From Enterobacter hormaechei subsp. hoffmannii (lineage in GTDB: Bacteria > Pseudomonadota > Gammaproteobacteria > Enterobacterales > Enterobacteriaceae), in NCBI RefSeq assembly GCF_001729745.1, contig NZ_CP017186.1:3100001-3164000 (forward strand): DNA of 64,000 bases, read 5' to 3'. The position numbers and the translations under genes are program-made. The stretch's first letter is position 1, and every line of letters starts with the position of its first letter. The notes under the pieces are model-generated. The model saw only the letters and a list, made by a program, of their open reading frames with translations. It was not told where the DNA came from and did no database searches. This document shows positions 20,812-29,915 of this stretch, piece by piece.

Positions 20812-20840
20812 AAAAAAGGTGAGCATCGCTCACCTTTTTT
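20812..20840. terminator. Bidirectional terminator between fadL and mlaA
   Basis: A perfect 13-base stem (AAAAAAGGTGAGC / GCTCACCTTTTTT) with a 3-base loop. It gives a T run on both strands, so it ends both the rightward fadL and the leftward mlaA transcripts. Confidence 0.93.
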
Positions 20841-20842
20841 AT

Positions 20843-21595
20843 TTATTCCGAATCGATATCTTTTAATTCGTTCTCGATGGCTTTCGCGTTCGGATTATCT
20901 TCCGGCTTCAGCTTACCGCCGTTGGCAATAAAGTCATGGTTCTGGAAATAGGCCTCGCGGACCATGATGTACGGATCGGAAGACTGACGCAGCAGACCGT
21001 CAGAGTCCAGCAGTTGCGCACGCGTTTCAATCCCTTCCACGGTCCATTTACCAATCGACAGCGGCCAGGTGAGCCATGACAGCACCGGATACAGCGTATC
21101 CACCATATCGCCGCCATCATCACGCACGGTAAAGCTGCCGTAGAATGGCAGGTGCACATACGGCCCATAACCTACGCCATAATGCCCCAGTGTGCTGCCG
21201 AAACGATGCGGCTGTTCACGCTGTAATTTCGGGTTCGCCATGCCTGCGACATCTATTAAGCCGCCCATACCCAGCAGAGAGTTCAGGAAGAAACGGGTGA
21301 AATGCACCATCCCCTGATACGGGTCGCCCTGGAGGAAGTAGTTCACCATCACCGCTGGCTCTTCCAGGTTACTGGTAAAGTTGCTCAGCCCGTTACGCGC
21401 TGGCTGCGGAACGTAGTCACGCCATGCCACGGCAACCGGACGAACCAGATATGGATCCAGCACATTATAGTTAAAGTTGTACATTGAACGGTTAAATCCT
21501 TCGAGAGGATCGGAGCGTCCCGTTTGCTCGCCAGAGCTGGCGCAGCCCACAAGCATCGTTACGCCCAGCGCAAGCGCCGACAGCCGAAGCTTCAT
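20843..21595 (-). CDS. mlaA: outer-membrane lipoprotein MlaA (VacJ)
   Basis: MlaA is the outer-membrane part of the Mla system, which removes phospholipids from the outer leaflet and passes them to periplasmic MlaC, working with OmpC/F. The 250-residue precursor starts MKLRLSALALGVTMLVGCAS with the lipobox LVGC and lipidated C18. The body matches the VacJ family (DPLEGFNRSMYNFNYNVLDP, RFGSTLGHYGVGYGPYVHLP). The start at 21595 is chosen because it yields the lipoprotein signal directly; an upstream in-frame ATG would add six residues. Length agrees with E. coli (251). Confidence 0.97.
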   Translation of the reverse strand: MKLRLSALALGVTMLVGCASSGEQTGRSDPLEGFNRSMYNFNYNVLDPYLVRPVAVAWRDYVPQPARNGLSNFTSNLEEPAVMVNYFLQGDPYQGMVHFTRFFLNSLLGMGGLIDVAGMANPKLQREQPHRFGSTLGHYGVGYGPYVHLPFYGSFTVRDDGGDMVDTLYPVLSWLTWPLSIGKWTVEGIETRAQLLDSDGLLRQSSDPYIMVREAYFQNHDFIANGGKLKPEDNPNAKAIENELKDIDSE

Positions 21596-21910
21596 ATATT
21601 TCTCCCTGTTCAATATGGCTATCGTTGAATGCCATCTGTGACGGAGCCTGTGAGGCTCCGCCTGAAACGTGCAAGTGATTGTAACAGCACGCTTACCGAT
21701 GTCTACGAGGACAATGACGACCCGCTCGCGTCATCACGCTAATTTCAGCATAGCCTGTCTTTAAGAATTCGTTTCGCTGGCAATTTTATATTGGCTTTGA
21801 AAGAGATGTCTCACCTTTATTGCCATTTTCAGCAATTTAAGAGCTTCCCCACGGGCAAGGCGCCAAAAGCCGCTACGCTTAAATGAGCGATTACCCCCGA
21901 AGGAGCAGTT
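21596..21910. promoter_or_regulatory. mlaA-yfdC divergent intergenic region
   Basis: A 315-base region between the divergent mlaA and yfdC starts. It holds a short GC hairpin at about 21643-21659 (GGAGCC-TGTGA-GGCTCC) in the mlaA leader and the yfdC Shine-Dalgarno AAGGAG at 21900-21905. No protein gene or recognised operator was seen. Confidence 0.5.
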
Positions 21911-22840
21911 ATGAAAGATATTAACGAAGAAAAAATTGGCGAGAACAATGAGGAACATGAGATTGAAAGTGAGGAGAAAGACCGGGGAGAAGAGATAGAA
22001 GTCGATGAGGATCGCCTGCCGTCGCGTGCCATGGCCATTCATGAGCATATTCGCCAGGATGGCGAAAAGGAGATGGAGCGTGACGCAATGGCCCTGCTGT
22101 GGTCGGCCATCGCAGCCGGTCTGTCGATGGGTGCCTCTCTGCTCGCCAAAGGTATATTTCACGTTCAGCTGGAAGGCGTGCCGGGCGGTTTTTTGCTGGA
22201 GAATTTAGGCTACACGTTCGGCTTTATTATCGTCATTATGGCGCGACAGCAGCTTTTCACGGAGAACACCGTCACTGCCGTACTGCCCGTCATGCAAAAT
22301 CCGACCCTTGGTAATTTTGGTTTACTGATGCGCCTCTGGAGCGTCGTGCTGCTGGGGAACCTGATCGGTACGGGCGTTGCAGCCTGGGCCTTCGAGTATA
22401 TGCCAATCTTTGATGAACCGACCCGCGACGCATTCGTGAAGATTGGCATGGATGTAATGAAAAATACGCCGGTTGAAATGTTCTCTAATGCCATTATCTC
22501 CGGCTGGATCATCGCCACTATGGTCTGGATGTTCCCGTCAGCGGGCAGCGCGAAAATCGTGGTGATTATCCTGATGACCTGGCTTATCGCACTCGCCGAT
22601 ACCACGCACATTGTTGTCGGGACCGTTGAAATCCTTTATCTGGTATTTAACGGCACACTCCACTGGAGCGACTTTTTCTGGCCGTTCGCCCTGCCTACTC
22701 TCGCAGGCAACATTTGTGGCGGAACCTTTATCTTTGCACTGCTGAGCCATGCGCAAATCCGTAACGACATGTCCAACAAGCGTAAGGCCGAACTTAAGGC
22801 TCAGGAAAAAAAGGATAAAACTGCCGAAAAATCGGCGTGA
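21911..22840 (+). CDS. yfdC: formate/nitrite transporter-family inner membrane protein YfdC
   Basis: A 309-residue protein with a charged, acidic N-terminal tail (residues 1-58, rich in E/K), six hydrophobic segments of the formate-nitrite transporter fold, and a lysine-rich C-terminal tail. It matches E. coli YfdC, whose substrate is not established. The strong AAGGAG site at 21900 fixes the start at 21911. As in E. coli it sits directly before the tRNA-Arg gene argW. Membrane location is confident, substrate unknown. Confidence 0.93.
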   Translation: MKDINEEKIGENNEEHEIESEEKDRGEEIEVDEDRLPSRAMAIHEHIRQDGEKEMERDAMALLWSAIAAGLSMGASLLAKGIFHVQLEGVPGGFLLENLGYTFGFIIVIMARQQLFTENTVTAVLPVMQNPTLGNFGLLMRLWSVVLLGNLIGTGVAAWAFEYMPIFDEPTRDAFVKIGMDVMKNTPVEMFSNAIISGWIIATMVWMFPSAGSAKIVVIILMTWLIALADTTHIVVGTVEILYLVFNGTLHWSDFFWPFALPTLAGNICGGTFIFALLSHAQIRNDMSNKRKAELKAQEKKDKTAEKSA

Positions 22841-22915
22841 ATGGTGACTCTTTGACCAGTCAGGCGGCAATGCGCTTAACGAGAAGTGTAAATAACGCTA
22901 TACTCTTGCCGCTTC

Positions 22916-22987
22916 GTCCCCTTAGTTAAATGGATATAACGAGCCCCTCCTAAGGGCTAGTTGCAGGTTCGATTCCTGCAGGGGACA
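22916..22987 (+). tRNA. argW: tRNA-Arg (anticodon CCU)
   Basis: The cloverleaf is complete. The acceptor stem GTCCCCT pairs with AGGGGAC, the anticodon stem AGCCC pairs with GGGCT around loop CTCCTAA, with anticodon CCT at 22949-22951, and the T arm carries GGTTCGATTCC. It reads AGG codons. The discriminator A is followed by CTT, so the 3' CCA is not encoded, unlike the other tRNA genes in this window. In E. coli this locus carries prophage KpLE1; here lpxP follows after about 250 bases. Confidence 0.96.
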
Positions 22988-23238
22988 CTTTTAATTTCCC
23001 CCTATAATCCCTGATTTATCAATCCGCTTTGCAATTGCCGCTTTTTTAAGCAAAAACGAGTAATAGCTCATAATGTATAACGGTGCTACATTAAGCCGCC
23101 CACCCAAGTCAGCAATGGCCAGGCAACGTCGTAAAGAACGGTAAAGCCTGCAACCATGACCTCGTCCTACGGTCTCAATGGCACGTGGTATCGCGAAGTC
23201 TGCGCTACCTTCACAGGCTTTACAAAGGTTCCACTATT

Positions 23239-24156
23239 TTGTCTCAATCCAAATTTCAGCGGGCGTTTCTGCACCCGCGCTACTGGTTTACATGGTTCGG
23301 CCTTGGCGTACTTTGGCTGCTAGTCCAGCTTCCTTATCCCGTGATTCGCTTCCTGGGTTCGAAGCTCGGCAGCGCATCGCGTCACTTTCTTAAGCGTCGC
23401 GAGTCCATTGCCCGAAAAAATCTTGAACTTTGCTTTCCGCATTACAACGCGCAGCAGCGTGAAACGCTGATCGCTGAAAACTTTAAATCTATCGGTATGG
23501 CGCTGCTTGAAACCGGTATGGCCTGGTTCTGGCCAGACGAGCGTGTCCGTAAATGGTTTGACGTTGAAGGTCTGGATAACCTCAAACATGCCCAGATGCA
23601 AAAACGCGGCGTGATGGTTGTGGGTGTGCATTTTATGTCGCTTGAGCTGGGCGGCCGCGTTATGGGTCTTTGTCAGCCGATGATGGCAACCTATCGCCCG
23701 CATAACAGCGCACTGATGGAATGGGTACAAACGCGGGGCCGCATGCGTTCAAATAAGGCGATGATCAGCCGTAACAATCTGCGCGGTATGGTTGGCGCCC
23801 TGAAAAAAGGTGAAGCCGTCTGGTTTGCCCCGGACCAGGACTACGGCCCTAAAGGCAGCAGCTTTGCCCCTTTCTTTGCGGTTAAAGATGTCGCTACGAC
23901 GAACGGTACCTTTGTGATTTCACGTCTCTCTGGCGCCTCGATGTTAACGGTGACCATGGTCAGAAAAGCGGATAAGTCAGGCTATCGTCTGCATATCTCA
24001 CCGGAGATGGCGAACTATCCTGAGGATGAGAGTGAAGCCGCGACCTTTATCAATAAGGTGATTGAGTTTGAGATTATGCGAGCACCTGAGCAGTATCTGT
24101 GGATGCACCGCCGCTTTAAAACCCGCCCTCTGGGCGAAGCCTCACTTTATATCTAA
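23239..24156 (+). CDS. lpxP: lipid A palmitoleoyltransferase LpxP (cold-induced acyltransferase)
   Basis: LpxP transfers palmitoleate to Kdo2-lipid IVA in place of the laurate added by LpxL at low temperature. The 305-residue protein has an N-terminal membrane helix (WFTWFGLGVLWLLVQLPYPV) and the HX4E acyltransferase motif HFMSLE in VVGVHFMSLELGGRV, with WFAPDQDYGPKGSSFAPFFA further on. The start is taken as TTG at 23239 (then SQSKFQRAFLHPRYW) with an AAAGG site just upstream; this gives the E. coli length, whereas the in-frame ATG at 23185 would add 18 residues. It could be confused with LpxL, but the sequence is closest to LpxP. Confidence 0.93.
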   Translation: MSQSKFQRAFLHPRYWFTWFGLGVLWLLVQLPYPVIRFLGSKLGSASRHFLKRRESIARKNLELCFPHYNAQQRETLIAENFKSIGMALLETGMAWFWPDERVRKWFDVEGLDNLKHAQMQKRGVMVVGVHFMSLELGGRVMGLCQPMMATYRPHNSALMEWVQTRGRMRSNKAMISRNNLRGMVGALKKGEAVWFAPDQDYGPKGSSFAPFFAVKDVATTNGTFVISRLSGASMLTVTMVRKADKSGYRLHISPEMANYPEDESEAATFINKVIEFEIMRAPEQYLWMHRRFKTRPLGEASLYI

Positions 24157-24515
24157 CCCCTTTCGAAGGTTAGTTTCGCTAAGAAACTAACCTTTTCAAG
24201 CACCTGTAATCGCAGTGCGTAACGGCTTTTTTCGACCGTCGCTCAACAGGCATTTATTGCGTACTGAAATCAAACTGTCGCCGTTCCACGACACTCGTAA
24301 GTATCGGAAATTATTTAAAAAAATGCCTCTTGTCACTCCTGAAATTTAGGCGTACATTAGCGCCGTCTGGCGACAGGAAAGCACAGAATTCAGAGCTGAA
24401 GTTAGCGACGTAACGGGATAATTCCGATTTCCCCTTTCGCATGATTTCAACTCTCTATACTCAGTTGGACTCTGTTTTTTTAATGCGTACCGGAAGATAC
24501 GCGGAGCGATGAAAC
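24157..24515. other. lpxP-ypdK intergenic region
   Basis: About 360 bases between the lpxP stop and the ypdK start. Apart from the lpxP terminator hairpin at its left end, I see only AT-rich sequence and a possible -10 element (TATACT near 24456) that could drive ypdK. A short noncoding RNA cannot be excluded. Confidence 0.4.
24166..24196 (+). terminator. lpxP: Rho-independent terminator after lpxP
   Basis: A 12-base perfect stem (AAGGTTAGTTTC / GAAACTAACCTT) with loop GCTAA, followed by T residues. It lies 10 bases after the lpxP stop. Confidence 0.88.
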
Positions 24516-24587
24516 GTGAAATATTTCTTTATGGGCATTTCGGTTATTGTTTTAGTTTGGGCCGGAACGTTTGCTCTGATGATCTAG
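24516..24587 (+). CDS. ypdK: small membrane protein YpdK (23 residues)
   Basis: A 23-residue ORF starting with GTG and almost entirely hydrophobic (VKYFFMGISVIVLVWAGT, then FALMI). It corresponds to the E. coli small inner-membrane protein YpdK, which occupies the same place between lpxP and alaC. A Shine-Dalgarno GGAG lies at 24503-24506 with good spacing. Function is unknown; a single transmembrane helix is expected. It is followed by a terminator shared with the convergent alaC. Confidence 0.88.
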   Translation: MKYFFMGISVIVLVWAGTFALMI

Positions 24588-24603
24588 TTAAGAAAATGCA
24601 GTC

Positions 24604-24636
24604 AAAAAAACAGGCGCCGTTGGCGCCTGTTTTTTT
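24604..24636. terminator. Bidirectional terminator between ypdK and alaC
   Basis: An 8-base GC stem (CAGGCGCC / GGCGCCTG, loop GTT) flanked by seven A and seven T residues. It can stop transcription from either side. Confidence 0.93.
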
Positions 24637-24644
24637 GGTGTCCG

Positions 24645-25880
24645 TTACGACTCGGGTTGTTCCACGACGCTCTTAACTGCAAGCAGGCCATCCGCGCGGA
24701 ACATGCTTTTAATCCCCCGCACAGCCTGACGGATACGGTCGCTGTTTTCGATCAGCGCGAAACGCACATGCGTGTCACCGTAGTCACCAAAGCCAATGCC
24801 TGGAGAAACGCAAACCTTCGCGTCCTGAAGCAGTTTTTTGGCAAATTCCAGAGATCCCATCGCCGCATACGGCTCGGGGATTTTCGCCCAGACGTACATG
24901 GAAGCTTTAGGCATTTCAACCATCCAGCCCGCTTCGTGAAGCCCTTTTACCAGCACATCACGGCGGCGTTTGTACTGGGCGGCAATATCAAGCACGCACT
25001 GCTGATCCCCTTCCAGCGCCGCGATGGCCGCGACCTGCAATGGCGTAAACGTACCATAGTCATGGTAACTTTTAATACGCGCCAGGGCGCTCACCAGCGT
25101 TTTGTTTCCCACCATAAATCCAATTCGCCAGCCCGCCATGTTGTAGCTTTTCGACAGGGTGAAAAACTCAACCGCCACATCACGGGCACCCGGTACCTGC
25201 ATAATTGACGGCGCTTTCCAGCCATCATAAACGATATCAGCATAGGCGAGATCGTGTACCACCAGCACGTCGTAACGCTTAGCCAGCGCGACCACTTTCT
25301 CAAAGAATTCGAGTTCGACGCATTGTGCCGTTGGGTTGGACGGGAAACCGAGGATCATCATTTTCGGCTTCGGATAGCTTTCACGAATCGCCCGTTCCAG
25401 CTCGTTGAAGAAGTCGACGCCTTCCACCAGTGGGACAGAACGCACCTGCGCGCCAGCAATCACCGCCCCATAAATATGAATTGGGTAGCTCGGATTCGGC
25501 ACCAGGACGGTATCGCCGTGATCGAGCGTCGCCAGCATCAGGTGGGCCAGCCCCTCTTTGGAGCCAATGGTCACAATCGCTTCGCTTTCAGGATCGATAT
25601 CCACCTGATAACGATCCTGATACCAGCGGGAGATCGCCCGACGCAAGCGTGGAATGCCGCGTGAGGTTGAATACCCATGGGTATCGGGACGCTGGGCAAC
25701 TGTGCAGAGTTTCTCAACGATATGCGGCGGCGTTGGGCCGTCAGGGTTACCCATACTGAAATCGATAATGTCTTCACCGCGCCGACGCGCAGCCATTTTC
25801 AGCTCAGCAGTGATATTGAAAACATAAGGGGGGAGACGATCGATACGCGTAAAACGGCGTTCAGGACTGAATTCAGCCAT
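24645..25880 (-). CDS. alaC: glutamate-pyruvate aminotransferase AlaC
   Basis: AlaC is a PLP-dependent class I/II aminotransferase that makes alanine from pyruvate with glutamate. The 411-residue protein is nearly identical to E. coli AlaC over its core. The PLP-binding lysine is visible in [15 protein letters not shown], and the active-site asparagine and tyrosine in GFPSNPTAQ and HDLAYADI. The leader on the minus strand contains two tight hairpins 27-61 bases before the start. It is divergent from ypdA. Confidence 0.96.
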   Translation of the reverse strand: MAEFSPERRFTRIDRLPPYVFNITAELKMAARRRGEDIIDFSMGNPDGPTPPHIVEKLCTVAQRPDTHGYSTSRGIPRLRRAISRWYQDRYQVDIDPESEAIVTIGSKEGLAHLMLATLDHGDTVLVPNPSYPIHIYGAVIAGAQVRSVPLVEGVDFFNELERAIRESYPKPKMMILGFPSNPTAQCVELEFFEKVVALAKRYDVLVVHDLAYADIVYDGWKAPSIMQVPGARDVAVEFFTLSKSYNMAGWRIGFMVGNKTLVSALARIKSYHDYGTFTPLQVAAIAALEGDQQCVLDIAAQYKRRRDVLVKGLHEAGWMVEMPKASMYVWAKIPEPYAAMGSLEFAKKLLQDAKVCVSPGIGFGDYGDTHVRFALIENSDRIRQAVRGIKSMFRADGLLAVKSVVEQPES

Positions 25881-26266
25881 AGATTCCTCAGAGTCACGTT
25901 AGCGCCCGGACCGTCCGAGCGACGCTGCCACCCGTGTGGCATGCTTAGAAAATAACCTGAAGAAAAAGACGCTGTCGAGGGGATAACGGCAAAACAATAT
26001 ATTGCGCTAAAACGGGAATGCGATTGCAGTGAAAAGCGGAACTCTTATCGTGAACAGGCAGTTTTAAGCGCTGCGATTTAACACAATATTTTCAGTATCG
26101 TTACCTGACGCTTCTCCCCAAACGAAAAAGCAGCGACTTTCAGTCAAAAGCCAGCAATCCCCTTTGAGAATTATGGTTTTTCCCCATTTGATAAATCTGA
26201 TGGATAGCTGGTCATCTGGCCCTATGTTTTCTATCATAGATTTTTCCCGTTTTCCCAGGCCTGACC
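25881..26266. promoter_or_regulatory. alaC-ypdA divergent control region
   Basis: A 386-base region between the divergent alaC and ypdA starts. Close to alaC it holds two inverted repeats (25907-25917, CGGA-CCG-TCCG; 25926-25941, TGCCAC-CCGT-GTGGCA). The rest is AT-rich with no recognised operator, and none of its short ORFs resembles a gene. Confidence 0.5.
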
Positions 26267-27964
26267 GTGCACGAAATCTTCAATATGCTCCTGGCGGTGT
26301 TCGACCGCGCGGCATTAATGCTGATCTGTCTCTTTTTCCTTATCCGCATCCGTTTGTTTCGCGAACTGTTGCATAAATCTGCCCACTCGCCAAAAGAGCT
26401 GCTGGCCGTTACGTTTATCTTTTCGATGTTTGCCCTGTTCAGCACCTGGTCCGGCGTGCCGGTAGAAGGCTCGCTGGTGAACGTGCGCATCATCGCCGTC
26501 ATGTCGGGCGGGATCCTCTTTGGTCCCTGGGTCGGGATTATCACAGGCATTATCGCCGGCACCCATCGATACCTGATTGATATTGGCGGCGTGACGGCAG
26601 TCCCCTGCTTTATCACCAGCATTATTGCCGGGGTACTCTCCGGCTGGATTAACCGCAAAATCCCAAAAAAACAGCACTGGCGTGCGGGGATTATCGCGGG
26701 GATGGTCTGCGAAACGCTAACCATGATCCTGGTCGTCGTCTGGGCACCGACCACTGCGCTGGGGCTGGATATCGTCTCGAAGATCGGTATTCCGATGATC
26801 CTCGGGAGCGTCTGTATAGGCTTTATCGTGCTGCTGGTGCAAAGCGTGGAAGGCGAAAAAGAGGCCAGCGCCGCGCGTCAGGCGAAGCTGGCACTGGATA
26901 TTGCCAACAAAACGCTGCCGCTTTTCCGACACGTTAACACCGAATCTTTACGTCAGGTTTGCGATATCATCCGCCGGGATATTCACGCCGATGCGGTTGC
27001 CATCACCAATATTGACCACGTGCTGGCCTATGTTGGCGTCGGTGAGCACAATTATCGCGACAGCGACGATACCATCAGCCCGACCACCAGACAGGCGATT
27101 AACTACGGAAAAATCATCATTAAAAACAATGATGAAGCCCACCGGACGCCAGAGATCCACTCAATGCTGGTGATCCCGCTGTGGGAAAAAGGCGTGGTCA
27201 CGGGGACGCTGAAAATTTACTACTGCCATGCGCACCAAATCACCTCCTCGCTCCAGGAGATGGCGATTGGCCTGTCGCAGATCATCTCCACCCAACTCGA
27301 AGTTTCGCGTGCGGAGCAGTTGCGCGAGATGGCAAATAAGGCAGAGCTGCGTGCCCTGCAAAGCAAGATCAATCCCCATTTCCTGTTTAACGCGCTGAAC
27401 GCTATATCCTCTTCCATTCGTCTTAATCCGGATACCGCGCGGCAGCTGATTTTTAATCTGTCGCGCTATCTGCGCTACAACATTGAGTTAAAAGACGACG
27501 AGCAGATCGACATCAAAAAAGAGCTGTATCAAATCAAGGATTACATCGCGATTGAGCAGGCACGCTTTGGCGATAAGCTGACGGTCATTTACGATATTGA
27601 TGAAGAGGTCAACTGCGTGATCCCAAGCCTGCTGATCCAGCCGCTGGTGGAAAACGCTATTGTTCACGGCATTCAGCCGTGTAAAGGAAAAGGCGTGGTC
27701 ACGATTAGCGTGACGGAAAGCGGTAACCGCGTGCGAATCGCCGTGCGCGATACCGGACACGGCATCGATCCGAAAGTTATCGAGCGCGTCGAATCAAACG
27801 AAATGCCGGGAAATAAAATCGGGCTGCTGAACGTGCACCACCGGGTCAAGCTGCTGTACGGTGACGGGCTGCACATTCACCGCCTTGAGCCGGGCACCGA
27901 GATTGCTTTTTATGTCCCGAACGAACGAACGCCCATTAATGCCCCCATATCCTTGTTGCCGTAG
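26267..27964 (+). CDS. ypdA: sensor histidine kinase YpdA (PyrS/PyuS), LytS family
   Basis: A 565-residue sensor kinase of the LytS/YehU type. It has an N-terminal 5TM-5TMR-LYT membrane domain (residues 1-200), a GAF domain (about 220-345), then a histidine-kinase domain with [16 protein letters not shown] carrying the phosphorylated histidine and an ATPase domain ([20 protein letters not shown]). In E. coli it senses extracellular pyruvate and controls yhjX through YpdB. The start is GTG at 26267, matching the E. coli N-terminus [19 protein letters not shown]. It precedes ypdB by 13 bases. Confidence 0.95.
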   Translation: MHEIFNMLLAVFDRAALMLICLFFLIRIRLFRELLHKSAHSPKELLAVTFIFSMFALFSTWSGVPVEGSLVNVRIIAVMSGGILFGPWVGIITGIIAGTHRYLIDIGGVTAVPCFITSIIAGVLSGWINRKIPKKQHWRAGIIAGMVCETLTMILVVVWAPTTALGLDIVSKIGIPMILGSVCIGFIVLLVQSVEGEKEASAARQAKLALDIANKTLPLFRHVNTESLRQVCDIIRRDIHADAVAITNIDHVLAYVGVGEHNYRDSDDTISPTTRQAINYGKIIIKNNDEAHRTPEIHSMLVIPLWEKGVVTGTLKIYYCHAHQITSSLQEMAIGLSQIISTQLEVSRAEQLREMANKAELRALQSKINPHFLFNALNAISSSIRLNPDTARQLIFNLSRYLRYNIELKDDEQIDIKKELYQIKDYIAIEQARFGDKLTVIYDIDEEVNCVIPSLLIQPLVENAIVHGIQPCKGKGVVTISVTESGNRVRIAVRDTGHGIDPKVIERVESNEMPGNKIGLLNVHHRVKLLYGDGLHIHRLEPGTEIAFYVPNERTPINAPISLLP

Positions 27965-27977
27965 GCCGGAGTAACAG

Positions 27978-28709
27978 ATGAAAGTCATCATCGTAGAAGA
28001 TGAAATTCTGGCTCAGCAGGAGTTGAGCTGGCTTATCAAAACCCACAGCCAGATGGAGATTGTTGGCTGTTTTGAGGATGGTCTGGACGTGCTGAAATTT
28101 TTGCAGCATAACCGGGTCGACGCGATTTTTCTCGATATTAATATTCCGTCTCTGGACGGCGTTCTGCTGGCGCAAAATATCAATCAGTTCGCCCACAAGC
28201 CGTTTATTGTGTTTGTCACCGCGTGGAAAGAGCATGCCGTGGAAGCCTTCGAGCTGGAGGCGTTTGACTATATTCTCAAGCCGTATCAGGAGTCACGTAT
28301 TATCAGCATGCTGCATAAGCTGGAAGCCGCATGGCAGCAGCAGTCGCTGCCCGCCAGTGCCAGTCCGGTAGCGCGGGAAAACGACACCATTAATCTGGTC
28401 AAGGACGAACGGATCATCGTCACGCCTGTCGACGATATTTACTATGCTGAAGCGCACGAAAAAATGACGTTTGTCTATACGCGGCGTGAGGCCTACGTAA
28501 TGGCGATGAACATCACCGAATTTTGCAACAAACTCCCGGCAGCGCACTTCTTCCGCTGCCACCGCTCGTTCTGCGTCAACCTGAACAAGATCCGCGAGAT
28601 CGAACCCTGGTTTAATAACACCTATATTTTGCGTCTGAAGGATCTGGATTTTCAGGTGCCGGTAAGCCGCAGCAGAGTGAAAGCGTTCCGCCAGCTCATG
28701 CACCTGTAG
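27978..28709 (+). CDS. ypdB: LytTR-type response regulator YpdB (PyrR/PyuR)
   Basis: A 243-residue response regulator with an N-terminal receiver domain (phosphoacceptor D53 in AIFLDINIPSLDG) and a C-terminal LytTR DNA-binding domain (FRCHRSFCVNLNKI). It is the partner of YpdA and, by homology, activates a pyruvate/H+ symporter gene. It ends in a palindromic repeat before the convergent glk. In E. coli ypdC and the fry PTS genes follow here; they are absent. Confidence 0.95.
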   Translation: MKVIIVEDEILAQQELSWLIKTHSQMEIVGCFEDGLDVLKFLQHNRVDAIFLDINIPSLDGVLLAQNINQFAHKPFIVFVTAWKEHAVEAFELEAFDYILKPYQESRIISMLHKLEAAWQQQSLPASASPVARENDTINLVKDERIIVTPVDDIYYAEAHEKMTFVYTRREAYVMAMNITEFCNKLPAAHFFRCHRSFCVNLNKIREIEPWFNNTYILRLKDLDFQVPVSRSRVKAFRQLMHL

Positions 28710-28715
28710 CGCGTT

Positions 28716-28737
28716 CCCTCTCCCGCAGGAGAGGGAG
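28716..28737. repeat. Short palindromic repeat core (copy 3)
   Basis: A 9-base perfect stem TCCCTCTCC / GGAGAGGGA with loop CGCA lies between the convergent ypdB and glk stops. It is the core of the repeat at 9113 and 18809 without the flank. It may serve as a bidirectional 3'-end hairpin. Confidence 0.7.
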
Positions 28738-28744
28738 ACGGATG

Positions 28745-29710
28745 TCAGAGGATCTGACCAAGTACCTGACGCAGATGCGCCCCGGAGCCAAGCAAGCCCG
28801 GATTGTCGTGGACAATCAGGTAAACCGGAATGTCCTGCACGTAACTTTTGAAGCGGCCTTTGTCTTCAAAGCCACCACGGAAACCGGAGGCGGTAAAGAA
28901 ATCGAGGAAGCGCGGCACGATCCCGCCCGCAATATAGACCCCGCCAAAGGTGCCGAGATTCAGGGCCAGGTTGCCGCCGAAACGCCCCATAATGACGCAG
29001 AACAACGACAAAGCACGACGGCAGTCAATACAGCTGTCGGCCAGCGCGCGTTCGGTCACATCTTTAGGCTGCAGATTTTCCGGCAGACGTCCGTCTGATT
29101 TTACAATCGCCCGATACAGGTTCACCAGACCCGGGCCAGAAAGCACGCGCTCGGCCGACACGTGACCAATTTCGGCGCGTAGCTCCTCAAGAATAATGCC
29201 CTCTTCTTCGCTGTTCGGCGCAAAATCCACGTGACCGCCCTCACCCGGCAGGCTCACCCAGCGTTTGTCGACGTGGACCAGGTGCGCCACCCCCAGACCG
29301 GTTCCGGCGCCGTAAACAGCAATGGGTTTGCCTTCAACCGGGGCCGTACCGCCGAACTGAATCAGATGCTCAGGTTTAAGCATTGGGATAGCCATGGAAA
29401 CCGCAGTGAAATCGTTGATAATTTCAAGGTGCGAGAAGCCGAGGTTTTTCCGCATTTCGGCAATTGAAAAGGCCCACGTGTGGTTGGTCATCGCCACCCA
29501 GTCGCCGGTGATCGGACAGGCGATGGCGATACAACCGTCTTCAACGCTCACTTTATGCTCTTCAAGATAGACGCGAACTACCGCTTCCAGGCTTGGGTAA
29601 TCCAGCCCTGAATAGGTTTTCGCCTGAGAAATTTCACCGCTGTTTACATCGCACAGGGCAAGGCGCGCGTTGGTGCCGCCTACATCACCTACCAAAGCAT
29701 ACTTTGTCAT
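28745..29710 (-). CDS. glk: glucokinase
   Basis: Glk phosphorylates free glucose that enters or forms outside the PTS, for example from trehalose or maltose. The 321-residue protein has the phosphate-binding motif [12 protein letters not shown] at the N-terminus, the catalytic aspartate in IINDFTAV, and [11 protein letters not shown] further on, as in the ROK-like bacterial glucokinases. Length equals E. coli Glk. It is divergent from yfeO and ends against ypdB. Confidence 0.97.
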   Translation of the reverse strand: MTKYALVGDVGGTNARLALCDVNSGEISQAKTYSGLDYPSLEAVVRVYLEEHKVSVEDGCIAIACPITGDWVAMTNHTWAFSIAEMRKNLGFSHLEIINDFTAVSMAIPMLKPEHLIQFGGTAPVEGKPIAVYGAGTGLGVAHLVHVDKRWVSLPGEGGHVDFAPNSEEEGIILEELRAEIGHVSAERVLSGPGLVNLYRAIVKSDGRLPENLQPKDVTERALADSCIDCRRALSLFCVIMGRFGGNLALNLGTFGGVYIAGGIVPRFLDFFTASGFRGGFEDKGRFKSYVQDIPVYLIVHDNPGLLGSGAHLRQVLGQIL

Positions 29711-29915
29711 TCTTCTACTGCTCCGCTAAAGTCAGAATAAATCTTTGGGACACTGTAAATTCAAGGCGTGATAACAACAACGACCAGAAGGTGACTGCCC
29801 ATGGATTATCGATCTTCGTCACATAATAACTTTACCGTTTCAGCACCTTTTGCACTATTGCCACAATGCTGATTGTGCAAAGTAACGTTAAGCCGTTTTG
29901 TACAAGGAAATCATC

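Noticed and set aside
23185-23238. ATG start for LpxP 18 codons upstream
   Set aside because: The extension is unlike LpxP; the TTG at 23239 with an AAAGG site gives the expected 305-306 residues.
24197-24515. Small RNA gene upstream of ypdK
   Set aside because: There is a possible -10 and AT-rich sequence, but no terminator before ypdK and no family I recognise; it is more likely the ypdK leader.
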